From Microbacterium hydrocarbonoxydans (GTDB taxonomy: Bacteria; Actinomycetota; Actinomycetes; Actinomycetales; Microbacteriaceae): 64,000 nucleotides of DNA. The stretch's first letter is position 1, and each line of letters starts with the position of its first letter. The stretch lies in NCBI RefSeq assembly GCF_900105205.1, contig NZ_FNSQ01000005.1:2294001-2358000 (forward strand), given 5' to 3'. The notes under the pieces were generated by a model. The model was not told where the DNA came from. It saw only the letters and a program-made list of their open reading frames with translations, and did not search any database. A program made the translations under genes and the position numbers. Shown in pieces: positions 44,968 to 54,043 of this stretch.

Positions 44968-45132
44968 GCTTGCCTCAGACGGGTTCGGGAAAAGGGGGAA
45001 CTAGGCGACGCTGCCTGCGATCGACACTAGCGCTACGGAGCGACTGCGCGCCATTCGAGGCGATGAAAACGAAGGATCTTGCGGCCGATTCGCGACGATT
45101 CCTCAGAAATGCCGATTCACTCCGCCGACAGA

Positions 45133-45176
45133 CAGAAATCGGCGTCAAGAATCTGCATTCTTAACGCCGACTTCTG
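45133..45176 (-). terminator. 44-nt near-perfect hairpin after the helicase gene
   Basis: Two 20-base arms, 18 of 20 paired as DNA (the two exceptions form G-U pairs in minus-strand RNA), around a four-base loop. It lies 16 nt past the helicase stop. It is longer and less GC-rich than other terminators here. Its distal arm can also pair with GCCGATT near 45106-45112. Confidence 0.7.
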
Positions 45177-45191
45177 AGGTCAGAGGAGCAG

Positions 45192-47336
45192 TCAGGACGC
45201 CCCGAGAGCCTCGCGCAGGAGGTGCATGAGGGCACCGAGCTGCACAGGCTCCGCGGCCGCCTCGTCCAGGGCCTCCCCGTCGAGCGCTCGCGCCGCGAGT
45301 CCCTGCTTCTGATCGATGAGCTCCGCGATCTTCGCATCGACGGTGTGCGCCGCGATGATGCGCCAGGCGGTGACCGGCTCGTCCTGCCCGATGCGGTGCA
45401 CGCGGTCGATCGCCTGCGTCTGCTCGGCCGCCGTCCATGACAGCTCCGCGAGCACGACGTTCGACGCTGCCTGCATGTTCAGGCCGACACCCGCGGCAGT
45501 CAGCGAGCACACCGCGATCCCCACCTCGGGATCGCTGTTGAAGTCGTCGATCGCCTGCTGGCGCGCGGTGGAGGTCTGGTCGCCGCGGATCGACACTGAG
45601 CGGATGCCGGCGGATGCGAAGTGCGCCTCCGCCTGATCCATCACGTCGATGTGCTTGGCGAAGAAGACGACCTTGCCCACCGAGCGCTGCAGCTGAGCCG
45701 CGTAGTCGGCCGCGAGGTGCGCCTTCGCCTGGCCGATCCGGCGCACCATGGTGAAGACGTTGTCTCCCCCGGTGCCGGCGGCCTTGGACTCCTCGAGCTC
45801 GTTCTGAGCCACGAGTCGGACGATGTCGTCGTCGATCTCGCCGGGCGCGAGACCGCGATCGCCGCGCGCCTCGATGATCCGGCGGTACCGGGCCGCGAGC
45901 CGCTCGCCGAGCTCGCGCTCGGCCTGACGGATGCCCCGACCGAACTCGTCGTCCAACTGCACGGGCAGATCCGCGATGAGCTTGTCGGGGAGGTCGGCAG
46001 CGACGTCCTTCTTCTTGCGCCGGACGATCCCCATCGAGATCACCGCCTCGCGGGCCTCCGGGTAGAACGCCTTGTCTGCGGGCGTGAAGCCGGTGGCATC
46101 CAACTTCTCCATCAGCTCGGGGCCGGGCTTCTCACCTGTGGTCCAGCCGAGGAAGCGCCAGATCGCGTCGAAGTCCTCGACGTCGTTGATCAGCGGCGTA
46201 CCCGTGAGCGCGAGCATCAGCGGGTTGCCGCCCGGCGTGCGCTCCCGCACCCGGTTCGCAAGCGAGAGCACGTTCTGCGAGCGCTGCGAGCTGAGGTTCT
46301 TGATGAAGTGCGCCTCGTCGACGACCATGCCGCGGAGGCCGATCGATGCGAGCCAGGACATGTGGCGATCGAGGATCTCGTAGTTGACGATGAAGACGTC
46401 GGCGAACGCGTCGATGTCGTCGCCGTCTCCCTGAATCACGGTGGCACGACGCTGCGGCGTCCAGCGCTCTACCTCGCGCGCCCAGTTCATCTTGACCACG
46501 TTCGGCACCACGACCAGGAGCGGGTAGGCCCCGGCCACCGAGGCCGCAAGCACGGACTGCGCGGTCTTTCCCAGACCCGGCTCATCGGCCAGCAGGAAGC
46601 TGCGGTGGCCTTCGCGCACGGCTTCCAGGAACCGCGACTGGTGCACCATGACCTCGAGCCCCTTGGGCGAGAGGTGGTCGTACTCGGGCGCGGGCGGCAG
46701 ATCCATGCTCGCCGCGCCACCACCGGCGCCGGTCTCGAAGGCCTTGTAGAGGGGGCCCATGAGCTCCCAGCCGTCGAGTCTGCGGCGCGGGGTCGTGCTG
46801 GCCCGCGGTGTGAGATCGGGGGCGAGGAACGGATTGGCGAGCTGACGCGCCTCCACAGAAGGCGGGGTCACCTGGCGCTCGGCGATCGCCGCGGAGACGA
46901 CCGGCGCCTGCACCGGGGCGATGTCGGCGATGATGAGCTCTTCGGGGGCGAGTTCAGCCCCCGACTCGAGCAGCCAGTCGCGGCGCATGCGCTTCGCGAC
47001 CGGCGACGTGGCCTGGTCGGCCTCGAGAAGCTGGATCAGCGAGGTGTCGCGCGCCGCCGTCTTGGCGAGGATCGTGGCGACGCCGTCGAGACGCTTGAGG
47101 AGCTCCGCGCGTGCGGCGTCCGCGATCTCGGTGTCGGCCTTCACCCTGGCACGCTCCTCGCGCACCAGGAACGCGATCACCTGGAACTTGACCCGATTGG
47201 TCGGGCCCAGCTTCCCCCGCTGCGACTTCGCCTCGATCTCGCGCACCTTGCGCGCGAGGATCGGGATGAGGGGTGCCTCATCATCGCGACGGGACGTCTT
47301 CTTGCGCCGTGTTGCGGCAGTTGCCGTGGTCGGCAT
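45192..47336 (-). CDS. SNF2-family DEAD/DEAH box helicase
   Basis: A 714-residue superfamily-2 ATPase. After a 230-residue lysine/alanine-rich N-terminal region come Walker A in LADEPGLGKTAQSVL, VVPNVVKMNW, the DEAH box VVDEAHFIKN, LTGTPLIND, then the second RecA domain with VVFFAKHIDVMDQ and VHRIGQDEPV. The Rad5/SMARCAL-like order and lack of a nuclease domain fit a DNA-translocating remodeler of unknown role. AGGAGG lies three bases before the ATG at 47336. It stands between pfkA and ribF, within the conserved backbone, and is not a usual member of it. Confidence 0.9.
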   Translation of the reverse strand: MPTTATAATRRKKTSRRDDEAPLIPILARKVREIEAKSQRGKLGPTNRVKFQVIAFLVREERARVKADTEIADAARAELLKRLDGVATILAKTAARDTSLIQLLEADQATSPVAKRMRRDWLLESGAELAPEELIIADIAPVQAPVVSAAIAERQVTPPSVEARQLANPFLAPDLTPRASTTPRRRLDGWELMGPLYKAFETGAGGGAASMDLPPAPEYDHLSPKGLEVMVHQSRFLEAVREGHRSFLLADEPGLGKTAQSVLAASVAGAYPLLVVVPNVVKMNWAREVERWTPQRRATVIQGDGDDIDAFADVFIVNYEILDRHMSWLASIGLRGMVVDEAHFIKNLSSQRSQNVLSLANRVRERTPGGNPLMLALTGTPLINDVEDFDAIWRFLGWTTGEKPGPELMEKLDATGFTPADKAFYPEAREAVISMGIVRRKKKDVAADLPDKLIADLPVQLDDEFGRGIRQAERELGERLAARYRRIIEARGDRGLAPGEIDDDIVRLVAQNELEESKAAGTGGDNVFTMVRRIGQAKAHLAADYAAQLQRSVGKVVFFAKHIDVMDQAEAHFASAGIRSVSIRGDQTSTARQQAIDDFNSDPEVGIAVCSLTAAGVGLNMQAASNVVLAELSWTAAEQTQAIDRVHRIGQDEPVTAWRIIAAHTVDAKIAELIDQKQGLAARALDGEALDEAAAEPVQLGALMHLLREALGAS

Positions 47337-47544
47337 GCTCCTCCTGAGCGTGAAGGCCGGAGCATCCGGGGATGCGTCGGCCGTTCTCGGTGTCCGCGTG
47401 TGGCGTGAGCCAGGACCGTACGAACAGTGTCTCCGGTGATCGTCGACGAGCGAATGACGCGCGAGGATCGGGGACCACCGACGCCCATTCTATGGCATGA
47501 CGACAGGGCGACGCGGATCAGGACACGGAGAGTTCCCGCGGAGT

Positions 47545-48498
47545 TCAGCCGCTGACGCGCGCGAGCACCCGCTCGGCGTCGGTGACATCAGCCGCCATCT
47601 GGTCCTTCAACTTCTCGATCCCCTCGAAGGCCACCATTCCCCGCAGCCGCTCGACGAACTCGACCGTCACGTCGTGGCCGTAGAGATCCAGATCCTGCTC
47701 GCCGATCACGTGCGCCTCGACCTGCCGCTCGAGCACGTCGTCGAACGTCGGGTTGGTGCCGACCGAGATCGCCGCGCGATGCCGGAGTCCCGTGTGATGG
47801 TCGACGAGCCAGCCAGCATAGACGCCGTCGGCCGGCACGAACGAGTCGACCGATGCCGAGAGGTTCGCCGTCGGGAATCCGAGCTCCCTGCCGCGCTTGA
47901 GTCCGTGCACGACCTCTCCGCGCACGTCGACGTGGCGGTCGAGCACACGGGCGGCGGCGGCGACGTCCCCGTCCATGAGGAGTTCGCGGATCCAGGTCGA
48001 CGACACCCGACGGTCTGATCCGTCGAGGAAGACGTCGTCGACGACCTCCACCGAGAAGCCGTGCTCGGGCCCGAGCCGTCGCAGCAGCTCGGGGGTCCCC
48101 GCTCCCCCGTGCCCGAAGCGGAAGTCCTGGCCGACCAGCACGGTCGCGACCTGCAGAGCATCCACGAGGATGCCGGTCACGAAGTCCTCGGCGCTGCGCG
48201 ATGCGAGCTCCGCATCGAAGGTCAGCAGAAGCGTCGCGTCGAGGTCGAGCTCGCTCAGCAGCTCCAGCTTGCGCTCGACCGTGACGACGTTCTCGGGGCA
48301 CCGGTCGGGCCGCAGCACGGCGAGCGGGTTGCGATCGAACGTGACGGCCACCGACCGGGTTCCCGTCGCATCCGCGATCTCCTTGAGCCGCCGGATCACG
48401 GCGCGGTGGCCGGCATGCACACCGTCGAACTTGCCGATCGCGACCACGGAGGGGCCGAAATCGGCCGGCACGTCGTGAGGGTCGCGGAAGACGATCAT
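47545..48498 (-). CDS. ribF: bifunctional riboflavin kinase/FAD synthetase
   Basis: Converts riboflavin to FMN and then FAD. The 317-residue protein has the N-terminal nucleotidyltransferase domain: VVAIGKFDGVHAGHRAVI (with the HxGH motif), VGQDFRFGHGGAGT and SSTWIRELL. The C-terminal flavokinase domain shows HGLKRGRELGFPTANL and NPTFDD. The ATG at 48498 overlaps the stop of the preceding membrane-protein gene by four bases. In the actinobacterial backbone ribF lies between truB and rpsO, as here, but the helicase, pfkA and others intervene before rpsO. Confidence 0.96.
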   Translation of the reverse strand: MIVFRDPHDVPADFGPSVVAIGKFDGVHAGHRAVIRRLKEIADATGTRSVAVTFDRNPLAVLRPDRCPENVVTVERKLELLSELDLDATLLLTFDAELASRSAEDFVTGILVDALQVATVLVGQDFRFGHGGAGTPELLRRLGPEHGFSVEVVDDVFLDGSDRRVSSTWIRELLMDGDVAAAARVLDRHVDVRGEVVHGLKRGRELGFPTANLSASVDSFVPADGVYAGWLVDHHTGLRHRAAISVGTNPTFDDVLERQVEAHVIGEQDLDLYGHDVTVEFVERLRGMVAFEGIEKLKDQMAADVTDAERVLARVSG

Positions 48499-48941
48499 GC
48501 GGCGACCTCGGCTGCGGTGGCTTCCTGCCGAGCGGGAGACGGACGGTGCGTGCGCAGCCACCAGATGCCGAACACGGGAAGGACCAGCGGGATGAACAGA
48601 TACCCGCGGCCGAACATCGACCAGACGGTGTCATGCGGGAAGAGATCGGGGAAGACGATGCTCAGCACTCCCACGACGAGGACGCCGGTCAGCTCGAAGA
48701 CGATAGCCACCCAGGCCACGGCGTACCAGCCTCGACGATCCGCGAGCACGAGCGCCAGCGTCGCGAGGATGTAGACGGCGGCCGCGAGGGCGGACAGGGA
48801 GTACGCGAGCGGTGCCTCGTCGAACTGCCGGAAGATCTGCACGAAGCTGCGACCGGTCGCAGCCAGCGCCATGACGGCGTACACGATGACGAGGACGCGG
48901 CCGATGCCGGTCATCCGGGAGGTGGGTGCGGTGGTGCTCAT
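48495..48941 (-). CDS. small four-helix membrane protein
   Basis: A 148-residue membrane protein with about four helices (near residues 13-35, 48-66, 72-97 and 108-126) and a polar C-terminal tail. No family is recognised. Its stop overlaps the ribF start (ATGA), and it follows another small membrane gene, so it belongs to the truB-ribF transcript. Possible links to riboflavin uptake cannot be supported: no RibU/RibM-type signature is visible. Confidence 0.78.
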   Translation of the reverse strand: MSTTAPTSRMTGIGRVLVIVYAVMALAATGRSFVQIFRQFDEAPLAYSLSALAAAVYILATLALVLADRRGWYAVAWVAIVFELTGVLVVGVLSIVFPDLFPHDTVWSMFGRGYLFIPLVLPVFGIWWLRTHRPSPARQEATAAEVAA

Positions 48942-48995
48942 AGCCCCACCATTCTAGGTCCGGGCCGAGTGCCGCGGATGCGCGAGGGACCCCGC

Positions 48996-49364
48996 TCAGG
49001 CCACCTGGATGGTCCAGATCACATGCATGCGCCACACCATGATCGCGACCGCGAGAGCCGCGACGCCGAGGATCACCGTGCTCCATCTGCTGCGCTCCAT
49101 GAGCGCCCACAGCACCGCGCCGATCGGCAGCAGTACAGCGGAGACGAGGTAGACCCAGTACTCGAGCAGATCGCCGGTCGGGGGGTTCCCCGCCAGCGGG
49201 GCGACGATCGCCGCAACGACCTGGACCACGAGCAGCAGCTCGACGAGCGCGAGCGACCCGACCGAGAAGTCGCTCGGTCGACGGCCCGCGAGTCCGAGAG
49301 CGACGCAGAAGAGCCCGGCTGCCGCGGCCACCGCGATCTGCACGATGGTGAGCCAGAGGATCAT
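48996..49364 (-). CDS. small four-helix membrane protein
   Basis: A 122-residue, almost entirely hydrophobic protein with four helices (about residues 4-26, 36-57, 67-88 and 95-116). The ATG at 49364 overlaps the truB stop by four bases, giving translational coupling behind truB. Function unknown. It is not obviously homologous to the next gene, though both are four-helix proteins of similar size. Confidence 0.75.
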   Translation of the reverse strand: MILWLTIVQIAVAAAAGLFCVALGLAGRRPSDFSVGSLALVELLLVVQVVAAIVAPLAGNPPTGDLLEYWVYLVSAVLLPIGAVLWALMERSRWSTVILGVAALAVAIMVWRMHVIWTIQVA

Positions 49365-50254
49365 CGCGCGACCTCCGGCATGTTCATCGCACTCTTGAGG
49401 TCGTCGCCGCGTCTCTCGACGACTCCGACGAGGACGCCGTCCTCGTCGATCGCCGCAGCGCGGCTGCCGTCGAGCCTGGTCGACTGCCCGACGAGCCTCT
49501 TGCCGTGCCTGAGGTCGGTGGCCTCGGCATTCGAGACGGGCAGCACGTCGAGCACTCGCGCCGCCGCGGCCGCCGGGGTCAGCAGCGCTGCCTCATCGAT
49601 ATCGTCGATCACCGCGGCATCCGCGACATCGAAGTCACCCACCTTCGTCCGTCGCAGCGCGGTGAGGTGGCCCCCCACGCCGAGATCGGCACCCAGGTCG
49701 CGGGCGAGCGAGCGGATGTAGGTGCCGGAGGAGCAGTCGACGACGACGTCGAGATCCCTGAATCCGTCGGCGGTGCGCTCGGCGAGGACGTCGAAGCGCG
49801 AGACGGTCACCTCGCGAGCCGCGAGGACGACCTCTTCGCCCGCGCGGACACGATCGTACGCGCGGCGACCGTCGACCTTGATCGCCGACACCGAACTCGG
49901 CACCTGCGAGATCCGACCCGTCAATGCGGCGATACCCGCCGCCACTCGCTCCGGCGTGACGCCGAGCACGTCGGCCTCCGACGCGGTGGTGACGATCTCT
50001 CCGTCCGCGTCGTCCGTACCGGTCGTCTGTCCGAGCCGGATGGTCGCGTGGTAGGTCTTGTCGGCACCCACGATGTAGGTGAGGAGGCGCGTCGCGCCCT
50101 CCACGCCGATCACGAGCAGACCGGTGGCCATCGGGTCGAGAGTACCTGCATGCCCGACCTTCCGCGTCCCGAGGGCGCGGCGGGTGCGGGCGACCACATC
50201 ATGGCTGGTCAGTCCAGCGGGCTTGTCGACGAGGAGGATGCCGGGCGAGACCAT
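49361..50254 (-). CDS. truB: tRNA pseudouridine(55) synthase
   Basis: Makes pseudouridine 55 in the T loop of tRNAs. The 297-residue protein has the motif GHAGTLDPMATGLL with catalytic Asp40, the N-terminal GILLVDKPAGLTSHDVV, YHATIRLGQTTGTDDADG and CSSGTYIRSLARDLG. A C-terminal PUA-like region completes it. The start at 50254 is an ATG (MVSPGILLV). It heads a coupled run truB, two small membrane genes, ribF. A MutY gene diverges 85 bp away. Confidence 0.96.
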   Translation of the reverse strand: MVSPGILLVDKPAGLTSHDVVARTRRALGTRKVGHAGTLDPMATGLLVIGVEGATRLLTYIVGADKTYHATIRLGQTTGTDDADGEIVTTASEADVLGVTPERVAAGIAALTGRISQVPSSVSAIKVDGRRAYDRVRAGEEVVLAAREVTVSRFDVLAERTADGFRDLDVVVDCSSGTYIRSLARDLGADLGVGGHLTALRRTKVGDFDVADAAVIDDIDEAALLTPAAAAARVLDVLPVSNAEATDLRHGKRLVGQSTRLDGSRAAAIDEDGVLVGVVERRGDDLKSAMNMPEVAR

Positions 50255-50339
50255 TGCTCCAGCCTACGATGCGAGCGCCCGGTGCTCTGTCGTGGGCCTC
50301 GCGGGACCCTCCCCGGCGCCGGTCGCTTAGGCTGTCGAG

Positions 50340-51239
50340 GTGCCATCGACTTCGCCTCCAGACGCCGCGGAATCGCTGCCTCTGACGTCGTGGTACCGGC
50401 GCACCGCCCGGGATCTGCCCTGGAGACGCCCGGAGTTCCACGACCGGTTCGGCGCATGGGGCACACTCGTCAGCGAGTTCATGCTCCAGCAGACTCCGGT
50501 GAACAGGGTGATCCCGCACCTAGAGGCCTGGCTCGATCGGTGGCCGACTCCGACGGCCATGGCCGGGGCCACACCGGCGCAGGTCGTGCAGCAGTGGGCG
50601 AATCTCGGGTACCCGCGCCGCGCCCTGTGGCTGCACCGCGCAGCCGTCGAGATCGTTGACAGGCACGGCGGCACCGTACCGCGAGACGTGGACGCTCTCC
50701 TCGCGCTCTCCGGGATCGGCGACTACACGGCCAGGGCCGTGGCCGTGTTCGCCTATGGCGACAGGCATCCGGTCGTCGACACGAACACGCGACGCGTCCT
50801 CGCTCGCGCCGTGCAGGGCCAGGCACAGCCCGGCTCCCCGTCGCGCCGCGACCTGCAGCTGATGGACTCGCTGCTTCCCGCTGACGATGCCGCCTCCGCG
50901 GTCTTCAACGCCGCCGCCATGGAGCTGGGGGCGACGGTGTGCATCGCCAGGACTCCGCGTTGCGAGAGCTGCCCGCTGGTCGGCACGTGCGCCTGGGTCG
51001 CCGCCGGGCGCCCCGACACCGGGGACACCCGCCGCCGGCAGGCCGCCTTCGAGGGATCGGATCGTCAGGCGCGGGGTGCGGTGCTGAGGCTCCTGCGCAC
51101 GGCGTCACCCGATGCGGTGCCGGTCTCCGCTGTCCTGCCCGACTGGCCGGATGCGCTGCAGCGCGATCGTGCGATCGATTCGCTGATCGCCGACGGACTC
51201 GCCGAGGCAGACGGCGAACTGCTCTCGCTCCCCCGCTGA
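50340..51239 (+). CDS. mutY: A/G-specific adenine glycosylase
   Basis: Removes adenine mispaired with 8-oxoguanine. The 299-residue protein has the catalytic Glu46 in SEFMLQQTPVNRV, the helix-hairpin-helix LSGIGDYTARAV and Asp147 in VVDTNTRRV. The four iron-sulfur cysteines are C201, C208, C211 and C217 in a C-x6-C-x2-C-x5-C pattern. It lacks the full C-terminal Nudix-like domain that recognises 8-oxoguanine in E. coli; a short winged region replaces it, as in several actinobacterial homologues. The start is a GTG at 50340. Confidence 0.92.
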   Translation: MPSTSPPDAAESLPLTSWYRRTARDLPWRRPEFHDRFGAWGTLVSEFMLQQTPVNRVIPHLEAWLDRWPTPTAMAGATPAQVVQQWANLGYPRRALWLHRAAVEIVDRHGGTVPRDVDALLALSGIGDYTARAVAVFAYGDRHPVVDTNTRRVLARAVQGQAQPGSPSRRDLQLMDSLLPADDAASAVFNAAAMELGATVCIARTPRCESCPLVGTCAWVAAGRPDTGDTRRRQAAFEGSDRQARGAVLRLLRTASPDAVPVSAVLPDWPDALQRDRAIDSLIADGLAEADGELLSLPR

Positions 51240-51243
51240 CCGG

Positions 51244-53409
51244 TCAGACGAACTGCCCGATGCGGTGCGCGAGCACCGTCAGCTCCACTCTGGTGCGAAC
51301 CTCCAGCTTCGCGAAGACGCGTCCCAGGTGCACCTCCACCGTGCGCACCGACACGTGCAGCGCGGACGCGATCTCGCGGTTCGGCGACCCGCTGACCACC
51401 AGCATCGCCACCTCGAACTCGCGAGCCGTCAACATCGACTCCCAGACCCTGCGGCATGAGGCGAGCGGATCCCTGGACGGACTGAAGGGATGTTCTCCGG
51501 TGTCGACGTTGCCGAGCCGGACGGAGATCGCACGAGCCCACGCATCCGCCCCCGCGTCCTCGAGCAGGTTGCGGGCCATCGCCAGGTGCGCTCTGCCGGC
51601 CTCTGTGTCACCCTTGATCAGCGAGCGAGTGCCGATCATGGCCTCCACCCTCCCCCGAGAGAAGGGAGAGGTCAGCGTGCGGGCCGCAGCGACGACCAGC
51701 GGTGCCTCGGAGCGCCACTCCTCATCCGAGCAGCTCGTGATTCGGACCCTCAGCTCTTGCGCGAGGGTGACCTCCGGCGGTTCGATGGTGCGCTGGTCCC
51801 ACATCGCACCCCCCGTGACCACGACGGCCTCATCCAGCCCCGGGACGACGAGCGTCGGCTCGGGAGCACCCCGATCACGCCACAGCCGCATGCACAGCGC
51901 CGCTTCGTCCGATCGCCCCGCGAGAAAGGCCTCGACGGCGCGGTCGACGAGCAGATCGATGCGCAGCGGTGTGGGAAGCGCCGCAGTGAGCGCTTTCGCC
52001 ACGGGTCCGAGGTGTCCCAGCACAGCCAGATCGAGCCGTCGTGCCATCACCACGCCGAGTCCCGCGAACGGCAGGGCGACGGGCAGGTCGACGGCTGCGC
52101 GTCGCATCCGCTCCCTGGCAGCACCGATGTCGCCCCGCCAGATCAGGAGCAGGACCTCCGTGACGGCGCGATAGGCACCGACCAGCGGACTGCGCTCGAA
52201 CCCCGCGACGAAAGGATCGACCTCCGCCCCGAGGCCGACGTCAGCGACCGCGAGCAGTCGCAGGCCACGATCCACGTCGCCCTCGATCGCCGCCCGGAGC
52301 GCCTGCAGCATCGCCCCCGTCATCGGCCCGGCGCTGTGCACCTCGTCGAACTCCCGATCCCCTGCGACGAGCCACGCGAGGGCGACGACCGGGTCACGGA
52401 GTTCGCGGTCCGCGCTGGTCTTCGCCGATCCCTCCCTGAGCGCGTCGAGCCAGGAGCGCATTCCTCGGCGATCCCCGCGCTCGGCGCACAGCACGGCGGC
52501 GAAGGCAGCCGCTCGCGCCCAGGCGTACCAGCGCTCCGGGTCATCGCCGTGGGGGTGCAGCACCGCCGTCTCGACCTCCGGGACTCCTCCGCGAAGGTGC
52601 GCCTGCGCCACGAACAGTCCGCCGAGACCGTGCAGGCGCACGAGCTCGTCCGCATCCGGGAACAGGGCGCCGAGCGTCTCTGCTGCGGCGACCGCGTAGC
52701 CGGCAGCGATCGCGGCGACTCCGGCGACGAGCAGCGCCTCGTCGCGGTGTGCGCCCGTGCTGTGCGCTGCGGCCTCGGCAGCCAATCCGAAGGCGCGCTC
52801 GCTCAGCCCGGCTTCCGAGTGCTCCCGCGCCACCCGGACGAGCTCGTCCGCGATCGCCGGATCGCGGACCGTCGATGCTCTCGCGGCGTGCCAGGCTGCG
52901 TCGATGCTCTCGCCTCGGGCCACGAAGAGCCGGTGCAGCCTCTCATGCACCGCGACGACAGCGGATGACGAGCTCGTCGCCTGCAGCCAGATCGCGAGTC
53001 GAGGGTCGGCGATCCTCGCGCGACCGGCGTGCAGCTCGAGCAGACCGCCGATCCGGGCCTCGGAGAGCTTCCGTGCGGAGCGACCGTCGAATTCGATCAA
53101 CGGTCCGAGCCGGTCATCGAGGGTGAGAGACGCCGCGAGAAGCGTCGCCCTGTCTCGCTCAGACAGGTCGAGCCTCGCGAAGAGCAACTCGATCGGCGTC
53201 ACCAGGGGCAGCGGCGACGGCAACGGACTGAGTCCTTGGCGCTGCTCCCCCTCCAGCTGCTCTGCGATGGCCGCGACGGACGCGGGGTCGGCAGTCACCT
53301 GCACGACCAACGACGCGACCACGTGCGGCGCGCAGCTCAGATCACGCCTGATCAGCTCCTCGAGAACAATCTCGACGATGTCCGGCGACACCGCAGTCCC
53401 CCCGCGCAC
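51244..53409 (-). CDS. LuxR-type regulator lacking an ATPase core
   Basis: A 721-residue cytosolic protein. The last 65 residues are a LuxR/FixJ HTH (LTAREFEVAMLVVSGSPNREIASALHVSVRTVEVHLGRVFAKL). The middle is alpha-helical, TPR-like. The N-terminus aligns with the part of large LAL/MalT-type regulators that follows the NTPase core (PLPSPLPLVTPIELLFARLDLSERDR), but no Walker A or B lies before it. There is no room upstream for the missing domain: rbfA ends 116 bp away. It may be a natural short form or an eroded one. The GTG at 53409 is the first start; a GTG six codons on is possible. It converges on mutY with 4 bp between stops. Confidence 0.82.
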   Translation of the reverse strand: MRGGTAVSPDIVEIVLEELIRRDLSCAPHVVASLVVQVTADPASVAAIAEQLEGEQRQGLSPLPSPLPLVTPIELLFARLDLSERDRATLLAASLTLDDRLGPLIEFDGRSARKLSEARIGGLLELHAGRARIADPRLAIWLQATSSSSAVVAVHERLHRLFVARGESIDAAWHAARASTVRDPAIADELVRVAREHSEAGLSERAFGLAAEAAAHSTGAHRDEALLVAGVAAIAAGYAVAAAETLGALFPDADELVRLHGLGGLFVAQAHLRGGVPEVETAVLHPHGDDPERWYAWARAAAFAAVLCAERGDRRGMRSWLDALREGSAKTSADRELRDPVVALAWLVAGDREFDEVHSAGPMTGAMLQALRAAIEGDVDRGLRLLAVADVGLGAEVDPFVAGFERSPLVGAYRAVTEVLLLIWRGDIGAARERMRRAAVDLPVALPFAGLGVVMARRLDLAVLGHLGPVAKALTAALPTPLRIDLLVDRAVEAFLAGRSDEAALCMRLWRDRGAPEPTLVVPGLDEAVVVTGGAMWDQRTIEPPEVTLAQELRVRITSCSDEEWRSEAPLVVAAARTLTSPFSRGRVEAMIGTRSLIKGDTEAGRAHLAMARNLLEDAGADAWARAISVRLGNVDTGEHPFSPSRDPLASCRRVWESMLTAREFEVAMLVVSGSPNREIASALHVSVRTVEVHLGRVFAKLEVRTRVELTVLAHRIGQFV

Positions 53410-53525
53410 AATCGAAACGTCGATGCCGAACCCCCCCAGCCCGTACGAGCATCCACTCGCTCAGGTGAGGGTAGCAACACCCACCCCGTTCTGGGGTCGT
53501 TCCTCAAGGAGGAATATCGCGCGAC

Positions 53526-53972
53526 CTACGGCTGCGGCTGGTCCTCGTCCTCGTCCTCGTCCTGACGCACGTACGGGTCCGCATCGCCTGCGTGCGAGGC
53601 GGAGGAGGCCAGCTTCGCCACCTCGGCGTCCCGCTCCTGGGCCTGACGCAGCAGGGCAGAGATGTGGTCGGCGTTCTCCGGCAGGGCATCGGGGATGAAC
53701 TCCAGAGTCGGCACCAGACGGGTGCTGAGCTGTCGTCCCACCTCGCTGCGCAGCATGCCCGTCGCCGAGGTCAGGGCGGCTCCACTGGAGAGGCGCTCCT
53801 CCTCCGTGCCGAGCACCGTGTAGAAGACCGAGGCGTGCTGGAGATCGCCGCTCACCCGGACATCCGTGATCGTGACGAAGCCGAGGCGCGGGTCGCGCAG
53901 CCCCTTCTCGAGCCGCTCGGCGAGGATCACACGAATGCGATCGGCCAGTCGGGCCTGTCGTTCACCAGCCAT
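53526..53972 (-). CDS. rbfA: ribosome-binding factor A
   Basis: A 148-residue 30S maturation factor with a KH-like fold. It shows RLADRIRVILAERLEKGLRDPRLGFVTITDVRVSGDLQHASVFYTV and the LVPTLEFIPD strand. A 35-residue acidic tail (DEDEDEDQ) extends beyond the core. The ATG at 53972 follows GAGGGAGAGAACA. It lies 71 bp behind infB and is separated from it by a strong hairpin, yet both belong to the nusA-infB group. Confidence 0.95.
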   Translation of the reverse strand: MAGERQARLADRIRVILAERLEKGLRDPRLGFVTITDVRVSGDLQHASVFYTVLGTEEERLSSGAALTSATGMLRSEVGRQLSTRLVPTLEFIPDALPENADHISALLRQAQERDAEVAKLASSASHAGDADPYVRQDEDEDEDQPQP

Positions 53973-53993
53973 TGTTCTCTCCCTCTACGTACC

Positions 53994-54030
53994 CTTCGGG
54001 CGAGGATGCATGACGCACCCTCGCCCGAAG
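53994..54030 (-). terminator. hairpin between infB and rbfA
   Basis: Perfect 12-bp stem CTTCGGGCGAGG/CCTCGCCCGAAG with a 13-nt loop, 14 nt past the infB stop and 22 nt before the rbfA start. It may attenuate or process the transcript rather than fully end it. Confidence 0.6.
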
Positions 54031-54043
54031 ATATCGAACTCGA

